Shown one piece after another: positions 18,631 to 27,529 of a stretch of 64,000 nt of DNA. A model generated the notes under the pieces. That model saw nothing but the letters and a program-made list of their open reading frames with translations, ran no database searches and was not told the origin of the DNA. Location: NCBI RefSeq assembly GCF_012641405.1, contig NZ_JABAII010000023.1:1-64000 (forward strand), in the 5' to 3' direction. Source of the stretch: Rhizobium sp. P40RR-XXII (GTDB lineage Bacteria > Pseudomonadota > Alphaproteobacteria > Rhizobiales > Rhizobiaceae). Numbering within the stretch: the stretch's first letter is position 1; each line of letters opens with the position of its first letter. Position numbers and translations under genes: made by a program.

Positions 18631-19707
18631 ATGACTGAAATCACAAGACGCAACACGCTGAAGCTGATGTCCGGAGCGGTCATTGCCGGCGCTGCCTTCT
18701 CGGCCATGCCGCGCATGGCCTTTTCCGCCGGTAAGATCACGGTTCTAAACTGGCAGGGTTACGGCACTGACGAAGCCTGGTCGATCACGGCCTTTGCCGA
18801 GAAGACCGGCATCGAGGTCGTCCACGACTACTACAGCTCCGAGTCGGAAATGCTGACCAAGCTGCGCACCAACCCGGGCGCCTATGATCTCGTCGTTCTT
18901 AACGCTGCGCGCTGCGCGCAGGCAACCGCGGAAGACCTCCTGCAGCCGATCGATTTCAGCAAGGTTCCGAACGCTGCCACGATCGACGCAAATCTGCGCT
19001 CCAACGCCAACTTCCTGAAGGATGGCAAGGGCTATGCGGTGCCATGGGTCTGGGGAATGACTTCGCTCGCCATCCGCGACGGCATGCCTGTTCCAGACAG
19101 CTACAAGGTTCTGGCGGATCCCGCCTACAAGGGCCGTGTCGCCATGGACGACGATGCGATTATCTGCGTTGCCGCCGGCGCCTTAATGACCGGTCAGGAC
19201 ATGAATAACCCGAAGGACCTCGGTGCCATCCGCGACGCGTTGAAGTCCATCAAGCCGAACGTCAAGCTGCTGTGGTCGACGGAAGACCAATGGAACAAGT
19301 CCTTTGCAGCCAAGGAATTCGACCTTTCGCTCTTCTGGTCGGGCGGCTCGGTCCGTTCAAAGCGCAATTCGAAGCTGCCTGTCGATTTCGTCGTTCCCAA
19401 GGAAGGCGGCATCGGCTGGGTCGATGGTCTCGGTATTCCGGCGTCGGCTCCCAACGCCGAAGGCGCACTGGTCTTCGCAAACTGGCTGATCGACCCAACC
19501 TTCTATCTCGAATGGGCCACCAAGGTCGGCGCACCGGCATCGTCCAACTCCGCAGCACTTGCAACCCTTCCGGCCGACGACCTGAGCCGCCAGGTTCACA
19601 AGCCGGAATACCTGAAGACCATGGGCATCATGTCGGCTCTGCCGGATGACCGTCGTGAAGCCTTCAACAACCTGTGGCAGGAAGTGAAAGCCTTCTATGC
19701 AGAATGA
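18631..19707 (+). CDS. ABC importer substrate-binding protein, PotD-like, Tat signal
   Basis: A periplasmic binding protein of about 358 residues of the spermidine/putrescine (PotD/PotF) class. The N-terminus MTEITRRNTLKLMSGAVIAG has a twin-arginine motif, a hydrophobic stretch and a probable cleavage site after AFSA near residue 34, so the protein is probably exported folded. The mature part starts ITVLNWQGYGTDE, typical of this class. I chose ATG at 18631 behind AAGAGGGG; the open frame extends upstream to 18598. PotD-like proteins bind polyamines but also other small solutes, so specificity is open. It heads an operon with two permeases and an ATPase, and the context favours a pyridine or sugar-conjugate ligand. 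Confidence 0.8.
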   Translation: MTEITRRNTLKLMSGAVIAGAAFSAMPRMAFSAGKITVLNWQGYGTDEAWSITAFAEKTGIEVVHDYYSSESEMLTKLRTNPGAYDLVVLNAARCAQATAEDLLQPIDFSKVPNAATIDANLRSNANFLKDGKGYAVPWVWGMTSLAIRDGMPVPDSYKVLADPAYKGRVAMDDDAIICVAAGALMTGQDMNNPKDLGAIRDALKSIKPNVKLLWSTEDQWNKSFAAKEFDLSLFWSGGSVRSKRNSKLPVDFVVPKEGGIGWVDGLGIPASAPNAEGALVFANWLIDPTFYLEWATKVGAPASSNSAALATLPADDLSRQVHKPEYLKTMGIMSALPDDRREAFNNLWQEVKAFYAE

Positions 19708-20611
19708 CAATCTGACATCGGCGTCAGAGCGCGGACCTTCGGGTCCGCGCGTGCGACGTCCCCTGCCGCCCTGGGTGTCGACGACGGCGCTGCTGATGCC
19801 AACCTACGGCTGGCTGACGCTTGCCGTCTTTCTCCCGCTGCTGACCATGTTGGTCTTCAGCTTCATGGCGGCAACCCCAATGGGCAAGGCGCCGATCGTC
19901 TTTACCCTGAAGCAGTATCGTGCCTTCATCGACCAGCCCTATCTGATCGGTATTGCTTTCACGTCGCTGCTTATCGGCTTCTGGACGACGTTTGCCTGCG
20001 CCGTGCTCGGCTTCCTGGCAGCCGTTGCGCTTGCTCGTTCCACCTTCGGCAAGACGCGCGAGATGCTGCTTATCCTCATCCTGCTCCCATTCTGGACGAA
20101 CGGTCTTGTCCGTATCTTCTCATGGACAATGGTGCTGCGCGAAAATGGCTTCCTCGACACCATCTTCCACATGATCTTACCGGATGCTGGATCGATCGGC
20201 TTCCTCTATACGCGCTATGCAGTCGTTGTTGGCCTGGTACATGGTTATCTGCCTTACATGATCCTCACCTGTTATATCGCGCTGGTTACGATCGATGACG
20301 CGATCATCGAAGCGGCCGCCAGCCTTGGTGCGCGGTGGTGGACAATTCTCTTCAAGATTCTCGTGCCAATGGCTGCCCCCGGCCTCATCTCAGGTGCCGT
20401 ATTGACCTTCATCCCGGTCATCGGGTCCTTCATGGAGCCCCGAATTCTGGGCGGTCGCGTGGGCGTCACCATGGGCACCGTCATCGAGGACCAGTTCACG
20501 CAGGCCTTCAACTGGCCGCTCGGCGCCTCGCTGTCCTTCACGCTGCTCGCCGTCGTACTTGCAATCTTCGGCACGTTCTCCGGCGTCCTGCGCGGCGGCA
20601 CGGCAGCTTAA
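19697..20611 (+). CDS. ABC importer permease, PotB-like
   Basis: An inner-membrane permease of 304 residues with about six membrane segments. The EAA loop that contacts the ATPase is seen near residue 200 (IIEAAASLGARWWTILFKILVPMAAPG). The start ATG lies inside the last codons of the binding-protein gene (11-base overlap), so translation is probably coupled. A proline-rich N-terminal tail of about 25 residues precedes the first membrane helix. It forms a heterodimer with the next gene product. Confidence 0.85.
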   Translation: MQNDNLTSASERGPSGPRVRRPLPPWVSTTALLMPTYGWLTLAVFLPLLTMLVFSFMAATPMGKAPIVFTLKQYRAFIDQPYLIGIAFTSLLIGFWTTFACAVLGFLAAVALARSTFGKTREMLLILILLPFWTNGLVRIFSWTMVLRENGFLDTIFHMILPDAGSIGFLYTRYAVVVGLVHGYLPYMILTCYIALVTIDDAIIEAAASLGARWWTILFKILVPMAAPGLISGAVLTFIPVIGSFMEPRILGGRVGVTMGTVIEDQFTQAFNWPLGASLSFTLLAVVLAIFGTFSGVLRGGTAA

Positions 20612-20626
20612 AGGAGGGAACACCGA

Positions 20627-21406
20627 ATGAGATCGCTTGGTCGTTTCTATCTGATCGCCGTACTGGTCTTCCTCTACACGCCGATCCTCGTGATGATGGC
20701 GATGGGCTTCAACGCCTCGCCGCTCTACGAACTGCCGTTCAGCTTCTCGACCCGCTGGTACGAGGCGCTCTGGAACAACAGCATCCTGCTCACTGCCGGC
20801 ATGAACAGCATCATCATCGCCGTCATTACGGCGGTTGTCGCAACCACACTTGGCACCATGGCATCTGTTGCCCTGTCGCGCAGCACGTTCCGTGGCAAGA
20901 GCTTCCTGCAAATCATGCTGCTGCCGCCGATCGCCATTCCGTGGCTGATCACCGGCACGGCGATGCTGATCTTCTTCTACTGGACCGGCATCGGCCGCGG
21001 CATGCACGCGATTATCATCGGTCACGTTGCCCTTGCCATCCCTTATGTAGTCCTGGTGGTGGGAACCGGCTTCCGGACAATCCGGGCCGATCTGGAAGAG
21101 GCGGCCATGAGCCTGGGGTCCACCCCCGTTCATGCGTTCTTCTCCGTCACCCTGCCGCTGCTTTACCCCAGCATCCTGGGCGCCGCTCTGTTTGCCTTCG
21201 CGGTCTCGCTCGACCAGTTCGTGATTTCCTATTTCCTCGCAACGCCCGGCTTCACCACGCTGCCGGTTCAGATCTACTCCTCGATCCGCAAGGGCTTTAC
21301 CCCTGAAATCAACGCCATATCGACCGTACTTCTGCTCGGCTCGATGACCGTGATCCTGATTTTCGCGCGCTTCGCCAAGCCCGGAGACACCCGTGACAAA
21401 CGTTAA
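20627..21406 (+). CDS. ABC importer permease, PotC-like
   Basis: The second permease, 259 residues, about six membrane segments, with its EAA loop (LEEAAMSLGSTPVHAFFSVTLPLLYPS) near residue 160. The ATG at 20627 follows AAGGAGGGAA, a strong ribosome binding site. Its 3' end overlaps the ATPase gene by 14 bases. The PotB/PotC order is that of the canonical polyamine importer. Confidence 0.86.
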   Translation: MRSLGRFYLIAVLVFLYTPILVMMAMGFNASPLYELPFSFSTRWYEALWNNSILLTAGMNSIIIAVITAVVATTLGTMASVALSRSTFRGKSFLQIMLLPPIAIPWLITGTAMLIFFYWTGIGRGMHAIIIGHVALAIPYVVLVVGTGFRTIRADLEEAAMSLGSTPVHAFFSVTLPLLYPSILGAALFAFAVSLDQFVISYFLATPGFTTLPVQIYSSIRKGFTPEINAISTVLLLGSMTVILIFARFAKPGDTRDKR

Positions 21407-22442
21407 CGTCAATTCCGTCGCCAAGACCTACGGCACCACGCCGGTTCTGGCCGATATCACCACCGAGTTCCCCGAGGGCTCGTTCACCAGCCTTCTTGGG
21501 CCTTCAGGCTCCGGCAAGACGACGCTCCTGCGCATCATCGCCGGCTTCATCAAGCCTGATCTGGGTGTGGTGACCATCGGCAGCAGGGATGTCACAAACA
21601 TACCAGTATGGGGCCGCAACATCGGCATGATGTTCCAGTCCTATGCGTTGTTCCCGCACATGACGATTACTCAGAACGTGGCCTTCGGCCTCGAGCGACG
21701 CGGCATCAAGGGTGCCGCCGCACGCAAAGAAGTCGATCGTGCTCTCGAAATGGTTCGCCTGCCGGGCTTTGGCAACCGGATGCCAAAGCAGCTTTCGGGC
21801 GGCCAGCAACAGCGTGTAGCGCTGGCACGCGCCATTGTCATCAAGCCGAGCGTACTGCTGCTTGACGAGCCGCTGTCCGCGCTCGACCGTAGGCTGCGGC
21901 AGGAGATGCAGGTCGAACTGCTGCGGATCCAGCGCGAGAGCGGCCTGACGACGATCTTCGTCACCCACGACCAGGAAGAAGCTTTGACGCTGTCTGACAA
22001 GGTGGCCATTCTCGACAAGGGCCGTATCGTGCAGATGGGCGCCCCCGAGACTGTCTACGAGAAGCCTCTGACGCGTTTCGCCGCGGAGTTTCTGGGCGAT
22101 TCCAATTTTCTTGTCGGCACCGTCGAGAACGGTGCGGTGCGGCTTTCCGACGGTACGACAGTGCGCAGCGCAAGCCCCCTGCCCGGCAATGGGACCAAGG
22201 TCACGCTCGCAGTGCGGCCGGAGAAGATGTCGATCTCGGCGGGGAATGCCGAAGGCAACAGCCTCACGGCGCGGATCACTACGGTCATCTACGCCGGACC
22301 GGTGCTCTCCTATCTCCTGCAAACCAAAGACGGTCTGCCGCTGAAGCTCTTCGTTCAGAACCGAGACGGCACCGTCCTCAAGGAAGGTGACAGCGTGACG
22401 CTGAACTGGTCGCCGGAACACACCGTCTGCGTTGGGGATTGA
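21393..22442 (+). CDS. ABC importer ATPase, PotA-like
   Basis: A 349-residue ATPase with Walker A GPSGSGKTTLL near residue 37, ABC signature LSGGQQQRVALARA near 134, Walker B VLLLDEPLSALD near 154 and the switch histidine in TIFVTHDQEE near 190. The C-terminal about 110 residues form the TOBE-type regulatory domain of the CUT/PotA group. The start is GTG at 21393, overlapping the permease gene. It drives uptake by the PotBC-like pair. Confidence 0.88.
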   Translation: MTNVNVNSVAKTYGTTPVLADITTEFPEGSFTSLLGPSGSGKTTLLRIIAGFIKPDLGVVTIGSRDVTNIPVWGRNIGMMFQSYALFPHMTITQNVAFGLERRGIKGAAARKEVDRALEMVRLPGFGNRMPKQLSGGQQQRVALARAIVIKPSVLLLDEPLSALDRRLRQEMQVELLRIQRESGLTTIFVTHDQEEALTLSDKVAILDKGRIVQMGAPETVYEKPLTRFAAEFLGDSNFLVGTVENGAVRLSDGTTVRSASPLPGNGTKVTLAVRPEKMSISAGNAEGNSLTARITTVIYAGPVLSYLLQTKDGLPLKLFVQNRDGTVLKEGDSVTLNWSPEHTVCVGD

Positions 22443-22444
22443 CG

Positions 22445-23041
22445 ATGACGAGGGCACCGTTGTCCCATAACACATTGCATGTCGTCATCGACATGCAACG
22501 GCTCTTCGCCGAGGAAACGCCCTGGTTTACGCCAGCCCTCGCAGGCATCGTGCCGAATGTGCAGCGGCTTGCCGAGGCCAGGCTTGAAAGGACGGTCTTT
22601 GCCCGCTTTATCGTCGCGCAACGTCCCGAGGAGGCGAAAGGCCGATGGCAAGCCTATTATGAGCGCTGGAAAACGGTGACTCTGGACGAACTCGATCCGG
22701 GGATGCTGGATCTCGTTGCATCGCTGACTGCGCTCGCGCAGCTGGGGTCAATCGTCGACAAGGAAACCTTTTCGATCTTCGGAGCTCCCGGCTTTATCGA
22801 TCGTCTTGATAGCGAAGGCGTCGATACGCTTGTGTTCACCGGTGTCGAGACTGATGTCTGCGTGTATGCGAGCGCATTGGACGCGGTCGATCTCGGCTAC
22901 AGGGTGGTCCTCGCCAGCGACGCTCTGGCGAGCGGCGACATGATGGCACATGAGATGGTACTGACGCGTCTGGCGCCGAGGTTTTCGGAGCAGATTGAAA
23001 TTTTGACAACTGAAGCCATTCTGGGTTTGTGGACTGTATGA
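22445..23041 (+). CDS. Isochorismatase-family cysteine hydrolase
   Basis: A cytoplasmic protein of 198 residues with the Asp-Lys-Cys triad of the family: VVIDMQRLF near residue 13, SIVDKETFS near 100 and GVETDVCVYAS near 138. Members include nicotinamidases, ureidoacrylate and biuret hydrolases and N-carbamoylsarcosine amidase, so an amide substrate is likely; nicotinamide or another pyridine amide would suit the locus, but this is inference. ATG at 22445 begins three bases after the ATPase stop. It is distinct from nicF, with little resemblance outside the triad. Confidence 0.75.
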   Translation: MTRAPLSHNTLHVVIDMQRLFAEETPWFTPALAGIVPNVQRLAEARLERTVFARFIVAQRPEEAKGRWQAYYERWKTVTLDELDPGMLDLVASLTALAQLGSIVDKETFSIFGAPGFIDRLDSEGVDTLVFTGVETDVCVYASALDAVDLGYRVVLASDALASGDMMAHEMVLTRLAPRFSEQIEILTTEAILGLWTV

Positions 23042-23094
23042 CGTTGATTTGGATTGCCAAGATTCGGCAGCAGCAAGCCCGGCTGAGAGACAAG

Positions 23095-23574
23095 ATGGAT
23101 ATTCCACTCAAGGACAAGGCCCGGGGAACGAAGGGTGCAGATATGGCAGCGAAACCGAACCACACCCAATATGCACTGGGCGAGCAGATCGGCTTCTTCC
23201 TGCGCCAGGCGAACCAACGCCACGTCTCGATCTTCGCCAGCCTGATCACCGAGAAGCTGACGACCACCCAATGGGCGGCGCTCGTCAAGCTCAAGGATCT
23301 GCAGCCCTGCTCGCAAGGTAATCTCGGTCGCGAAACCGCAATGGACATGGCGACCATCAAGGGGGTCGTCGACCGCCTCGTCAAGCGTGGCCTGGTGCAC
23401 ACCGCGCCCGACCCCGCAGATGCACGACGCCTGGTCTTGACACTGACCGACGAAGGCGAGGCCACTGTAGACCGTAACCTCTCCATTGCGCTGGAGATTT
23501 CGCAAGAGACCCTGGGGCCGCTGACGGCTGCCGAGCGCATGATGCTGATGGAACTGCTCCAGAAGATCTGTTGA
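23095..23574 (+). CDS. MarR-family regulator, paralogue of the NicR-like protein
   Basis: A winged-helix repressor of about 159 residues. The core aligns along its length with the MarR protein at 2316-2789: EQIGFFLRQANQRH against EQVGHLLRKAYQRH, MDMATIKGVVDRLVKRGLV against VDQATIRGIVERLKARGLI, and LTAAERMMLMELLQKI against LNPAERVALLFLLKKI. Three in-frame starts are possible: ATG at 23038 (overlapping the hydrolase stop), ATG at 23095, and ATG at 23143 behind GAAGGG. It sits between the importer operon and the GH3 gene and probably controls them. Confidence 0.8.
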   Translation: MDIPLKDKARGTKGADMAAKPNHTQYALGEQIGFFLRQANQRHVSIFASLITEKLTTTQWAALVKLKDLQPCSQGNLGRETAMDMATIKGVVDRLVKRGLVHTAPDPADARRLVLTLTDEGEATVDRNLSIALEISQETLGPLTAAERMMLMELLQKIC

Positions 23575-23625
23575 CGGCATCGTACGCGGTCCGCGCCCAT
23601 TCACTCAGACGGAGGAAGACACATC

Positions 23626-25986
23626 ATGCCCGAAGCGGACGATGGGGAAATCCGAGCGCTGGTCACCTCCATGACCACGAATGAGAAAGTCGCTCTCGTC
23701 AGCGGCCAAGGCCTCTGGAGAACAGCCGCAATCGAAAGGCTAGGGATCGACTCGATTCTGATGACGGATGGTACCTACGGCGTGCGCTACTCGACAACCC
23801 AGATAGATGCCGGCACTGGCGATGAAGAAAGCCTCGCCGCATTCCTCGACCTGATTAACCAACAGGCCGACGATAAAGGCGGCATGTTTGGCACGACGCG
23901 ACCAGCCACCTGCTTTCCGAACGGCAATCTCGTCGGCTGTTCCTGGGATGTGGACCTGCTGTATCGCATGGGCGAAGCGCTTGCTCTCGAATGCCGCAGC
24001 CTGGGGGTCCATCTCCTGCTCGGACCGGGTATCAACACACGACGGACGCCGCTCGCCGGCCGCGCCTATGAATATTACTCGGAGGATCCGGTCATCAACG
24101 GCGATCTTGCCGCCGCTCTGATTTCCGGCCTGCAGGACAACGGTATCGGTGCCTCGCTGAAGCATTTTGCCTGCAACAACTCGGAAATCGATCGGACAAC
24201 GACCAGTTCCGATGTGGATGAACGGGCTCTGCGGGAGATCTATCTCGCAGGCTTCGAGCGGGCGATCCGCAAGAGCCCGCCCTGGACCGTGATGAGCGCC
24301 TATAATCCGGTGAACGGCGTTCAAGCGGCGGAAAGCCACTGGTTGCTCAAACACATCCTGAGGGATGAATGGGGATATGACGGGCTTGTCCTGTCTGACT
24401 GGCACGCCATCAAGGATCGGCCCGCATCGCTTAAAGCCGGTACCGATCTCGACATGCCGGAAAGCAAACCCCGCAAGGCACGGCTTCTGTTGGCTATCGA
24501 AGATGGCAAGGTGGCCGACGACGCACTCGATCGGGCCTGTGAGCGGGTTATCGGCCTCGTCCGCCGCTGTTATGCCGAGAAGCTGCCCGCAGCCCCTGTC
24601 GATCTGGATCGTCATCACGCCCTCGCCCAACAGATCGCAGCTGAGTCCATCGTGCTGCTGCGCAACGAACAGCAGACACTGCCGCTCGATGCGGCTGCTA
24701 CCGGCGAGTTACTCGTGGTTGGCGATGGCGCCCTGGTCCCGACGATCCAGGGCTCGGGGTCAGCCACGACCAATCCCTATCGCGTCGACAGCCCCTTGGA
24801 GCGGATCGCAGCGCGTGCAGGAGAACATCTGAAGGTACGTCATGTGCCTTTCCCGACAGCGCAAGGCATTCCGATGGAGAGTGAGACACAAGCCGTTCTA
24901 GATGCTGCAATGACAGCGGACGCAGTCATCATCTTCACCGAGAACGAGAAGGAGGGCAACGGCGAAAGCAGTGATCGCGACACCTTGAAACTGGCGGCCG
25001 GCCACGACAGCCTGATCCGCTCGCTCACTGAGGCCGGCCGGAAAGTAATCGTCGTTCTAACGACACCGGATGCAGTCGAAATGCCGTGGCTGGGTGCCAC
25101 GCAGGCCGTGCTGGCCTGCTTTTATCCTGGCCAGGGCGGCGGCGAAGCCATTGCCCGCGTTCTGTTCGGCGAACAGAACCCTTGCGGAAAACTGACGACG
25201 ACGATGCCCATCCGCATCGAGGATATTCCCGGTTGGCACACCTATCCCGGTGAGAACAGCCGGCATGTCTACAGCGAAGGAATTTTCGTCGGCTATCGCT
25301 TCTATGACCTCAAGGCAGTGACGCCCCTGTTCCCCTTCGGTCATGGCCTAAGCTACACGCGTTTTTCTTACGAGAACATGGCACTCGACAGGCAGGAAAT
25401 CGGCCCGTCGATGGGCTGCGGGGTGAGCGTCACCATCCGCAACACCGGCGAAGTGGCTGGCAAGGAAATCGTCCAACTCTACGTCCGTCCGGTAAAGCCC
25501 GGCCTCCGGCGGCCGATCCGGGAACTCAAGGCGTTTACCAAGGTCGAGCTTCAACCGAGCGAAGCCAAGGTTGTGACCCTGACGCTTTCCGCGCGGGATT
25601 TCCAATATTTCGATACCGCGCGCGGTGCATGGGTGCTCGATGCAGAAGCTTTCATCATCGAGGCGGCGGCTTCCTCGCGCGATATCCGCCTCGAAAGCCG
25701 ACTCGCTTGCCGTTCCGAGCGCTTCCCTCCGGCAGCCCTTTCCGCGCTTTCGCCGCCAGCGCTGGTTTTCGCGAATGAACGGGCGATACCTGCGTTGACA
25801 GAATTGCTGGCGAGGAAGCTCCGCATCTCCGGCGAGGAGGCGATAGCCATCCTCGAAAAGCTCAACGGCTCTTTCCTGGGCTTCCATGATACCCTGAGCT
25901 GGTATGTCGGTGACGCGATCAACGAAGCTGATATCACCACGCTTTTCGACACGCTGAATCAGAGAACAAAAAAGATGTCCGCTTGA
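23626..25986 (+). CDS. GH3 family beta-glycosidase
   Basis: A 786-residue protein without a signal peptide, so it works in the cytoplasm on imported substrate. The N-terminal GH3 barrel carries ASLKHFACNNSEIDR near 180 and the nucleophile motif LVLSDWHAIKDR near 255. The second GH3 domain (about 330-560) and a fibronectin-III-like C-terminal domain (GVSVTIRNTGEVAGKEIVQLYV near 600) complete the usual three-domain plan. GH3 enzymes cleave beta-glucosides, xylosides or arabinosides. ATG at 23626 follows GGAGGAAG. It is the third glycosidase of the locus and ends it; IS copy 1 begins 69 bases later. Confidence 0.88.
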   Translation: MPEADDGEIRALVTSMTTNEKVALVSGQGLWRTAAIERLGIDSILMTDGTYGVRYSTTQIDAGTGDEESLAAFLDLINQQADDKGGMFGTTRPATCFPNGNLVGCSWDVDLLYRMGEALALECRSLGVHLLLGPGINTRRTPLAGRAYEYYSEDPVINGDLAAALISGLQDNGIGASLKHFACNNSEIDRTTTSSDVDERALREIYLAGFERAIRKSPPWTVMSAYNPVNGVQAAESHWLLKHILRDEWGYDGLVLSDWHAIKDRPASLKAGTDLDMPESKPRKARLLLAIEDGKVADDALDRACERVIGLVRRCYAEKLPAAPVDLDRHHALAQQIAAESIVLLRNEQQTLPLDAAATGELLVVGDGALVPTIQGSGSATTNPYRVDSPLERIAARAGEHLKVRHVPFPTAQGIPMESETQAVLDAAMTADAVIIFTENEKEGNGESSDRDTLKLAAGHDSLIRSLTEAGRKVIVVLTTPDAVEMPWLGATQAVLACFYPGQGGGEAIARVLFGEQNPCGKLTTTMPIRIEDIPGWHTYPGENSRHVYSEGIFVGYRFYDLKAVTPLFPFGHGLSYTRFSYENMALDRQEIGPSMGCGVSVTIRNTGEVAGKEIVQLYVRPVKPGLRRPIRELKAFTKVELQPSEAKVVTLTLSARDFQYFDTARGAWVLDAEAFIIEAAASSRDIRLESRLACRSERFPPAALSALSPPALVFANERAIPALTELLARKLRISGEEAIAILEKLNGSFLGFHDTLSWYVGDAINEADITTLFDTLNQRTKKMSA

Positions 25987-26055
25987 TGCAATCCTTCTGC
26001 TCCGATGATGCCATTGAACCTCCCCGACCGGCTTTCCTCACGGATGATCCTGAAG

Positions 26056-26864
26056 GGTGGCGTCGCCTTAATGGAAGCCAGGATCTGAAGGGTGCTTTTC
26101 AGGCGTCAACCGACAATGCGATTTCACGCCAGGCGGCGATGGCCTGGGTGCGGAGTTGGCGATGATCGGTGGCAGAGAGATGTTTCCGATGGAGCTGAAA
26201 GAGGTTGGCGACCTGACCATGGACCGAGACGAAACGTTGACATTGTCGCGCTGACTTAAAGCACATCATTCGCCGCTCTCGGCGCCGTAGCGGCAGATGA
26301 GAATTTTCGGCACGGTTGTTCAATCCCTTGTGCGATCGATGCTCTACGCCCGGCATCAACTCGGCCTTTGCGGCGGAATACGAACGCAGCTTGTCAGTCA
26401 CCAGCACCCGCGGGGTGGTACCCTGGTTCTTGAGCAGCTTGCGCATCAGACGCAACGCTGCTGCCTTGTTCCTTCTGCTTTGCAGCAGGGCATCGAGGAC
26501 ATAACCGTTTGCATCGACGGCGCGCCACAGCCAGTATTTCTTTCCCTTGATCGTCACCACCATCTCATCGAGCTGCCACTTGTCGGCAAAGTGGCCTCGT
26601 GAGCGGCGCCGGAGCTGATGAGCGAACTTCAAGCCGAATTTCGCCGCCCATTCCGCGACGGTCTGAAACGTGACGGTGATGCCGCGCTCAGCCAACAGAT
26701 CTTCGACGTCGCGCAGGCTCAACGGGAACCGATAATACAGCCACACCGCATGGGCAATGATCTCAGCAGGAAACCGGTGGCGTCTGAAGTGGGCATGTGG
26801 GGCTTCGGTCATGACAGCCCGATTATCAAGTCGATTCAAACCAGCCGGTTAAGGCGACGCCACC
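26056..26864. mobile_element. IS6-family insertion sequence, copy 1
   Basis: The element is bounded by 16-base inverted repeats GGTGGCGTCGCCTTAA and its complement. It is 809 bases long, ten bases shorter than copies 3 and 4 because of a deletion near 26095, between the end and the transposase stop. The flanking octamers TCCTGAAG and CCTTGAAC do not match, so there is no target duplication, which points to recombination or cointegrate-type rearrangement after insertion. The transposase reads leftward. Confidence 0.9.
26099..26839 (-). CDS. IS6-family DDE transposase, copy 1
   Basis: An intact 246-residue transposase of the IS6/IS26 group. The N-terminal part contains RHRFPAEIIAHAVWLYYRFPLSLRDVEDLLAERG, and the DDE core is seen in KWQLDEMVVTIKGKKYWLWRAVD (first Asp), LVTDKLRSY (second Asp) and the region around NRAENSHLPLRRRERRM (Glu). 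It differs from copies 3 and 4 by only a few residues. It catalyses replicative insertion and, in this family, targeted cointegrate formation. Confidence 0.92.
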   Translation of the reverse strand: MNRLDNRAVMTEAPHAHFRRHRFPAEIIAHAVWLYYRFPLSLRDVEDLLAERGITVTFQTVAEWAAKFGLKFAHQLRRRSRGHFADKWQLDEMVVTIKGKKYWLWRAVDANGYVLDALLQSRRNKAAALRLMRKLLKNQGTTPRVLVTDKLRSYSAAKAELMPGVEHRSHKGLNNRAENSHLPLRRRERRMMCFKSARQCQRFVSVHGQVANLFQLHRKHLSATDHRQLRTQAIAAWREIALSVDA

Positions 26865-26905
26865 CCTTGAACAGACACGAACCGGTGACCCGTAAGTCGG
26901 CAAAT

Positions 26906-27529
26906 CTACCTATCGAGAATAGCGGCAATTCTTACCAGATCAGCGACCGACGACGCGCGCATCTTGCGCATCATATGGCCTCGATGAAGCTTCACCGTAG
27001 CCTCGGCGAGCTGCACCTCGGCGGCTATTTGTTTGTTGAGCTTTCCAGCAACGACCAGGGCCATGATTTCCTGCTCACGGTACGTGAGTTTGGAATATCG
27101 CAGGCGCAGTGCGTCTGTCTGGTTCGCCTCCTCGCGTCTTGCTTGATCGTTGGCCAAAGCACGGTTCACCGCTTCGAGCAAGTCCTGCTCGCGCACCGGT
27201 TTGGTAAGCACGTCTATGGCTCCGGCTTTCATGGCGCGAACGGCCATTGCGACATCGACATGTGCGCTGATCAGCACCACGGATCGTGGATGCTGGCCTT
27301 TCCCGAGCGCCTCCTGAAACTCTAGGCCGCTTTGACCTGGCAAACGAATATCGAGAACAATGCAGCCTGCTCGATCAGGGGCGTCCGCGGCAAGAAATTC
27401 GCTCACGGAACCATGGGTTTCGGCAGTCAGTCCCACGGATTCGAACAGTCCCTTCAGGGCATCGCGGATGCTTTCATCGTCGTCGATGACAATGACGGTC
27501 GGCTGTCCTCGTTTGCGATCATCGATCAT
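26906..27529 (-). CDS. FixJ/NarL-type response regulator
   Basis: A 207-residue two-domain regulator. The receiver domain has the acidic pair VIVIDDDES near residue 14, the phospho-accepting Asp in VLDIRLPGQSG near 60 and the Lys in VLTKPV near 110. The output domain is a LuxR-type helix-turn-helix (LTYREQEIMALVVAGKLNKQIAAE) near 145-190. The start ATG at 27529 overlaps the kinase gene by 11 bases, so the two are translated as a pair. IS copy 1 ends 41 bases beyond its stop codon. Confidence 0.9.
   Translation of the reverse strand: MIDDRKRGQPTVIVIDDDESIRDALKGLFESVGLTAETHGSVSEFLAADAPDRAGCIVLDIRLPGQSGLEFQEALGKGQHPRSVVLISAHVDVAMAVRAMKAGAIDVLTKPVREQDLLEAVNRALANDQARREEANQTDALRLRYSKLTYREQEIMALVVAGKLNKQIAAEVQLAEATVKLHRGHMMRKMRASSVADLVRIAAILDR

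Noticed and set aside
20390..21424. A 344-codon open frame on the minus strand
   Set aside because: It is antisense to the two importer permeases and has no recognisable domain.
18631..22442. Calling the importer a true polyamine transporter (potABCD)
   Set aside because: The architecture is PotABCD-like, but ligand specificity cannot be read from the sequence and the neighbourhood points to another substrate, so no gene symbols were given.
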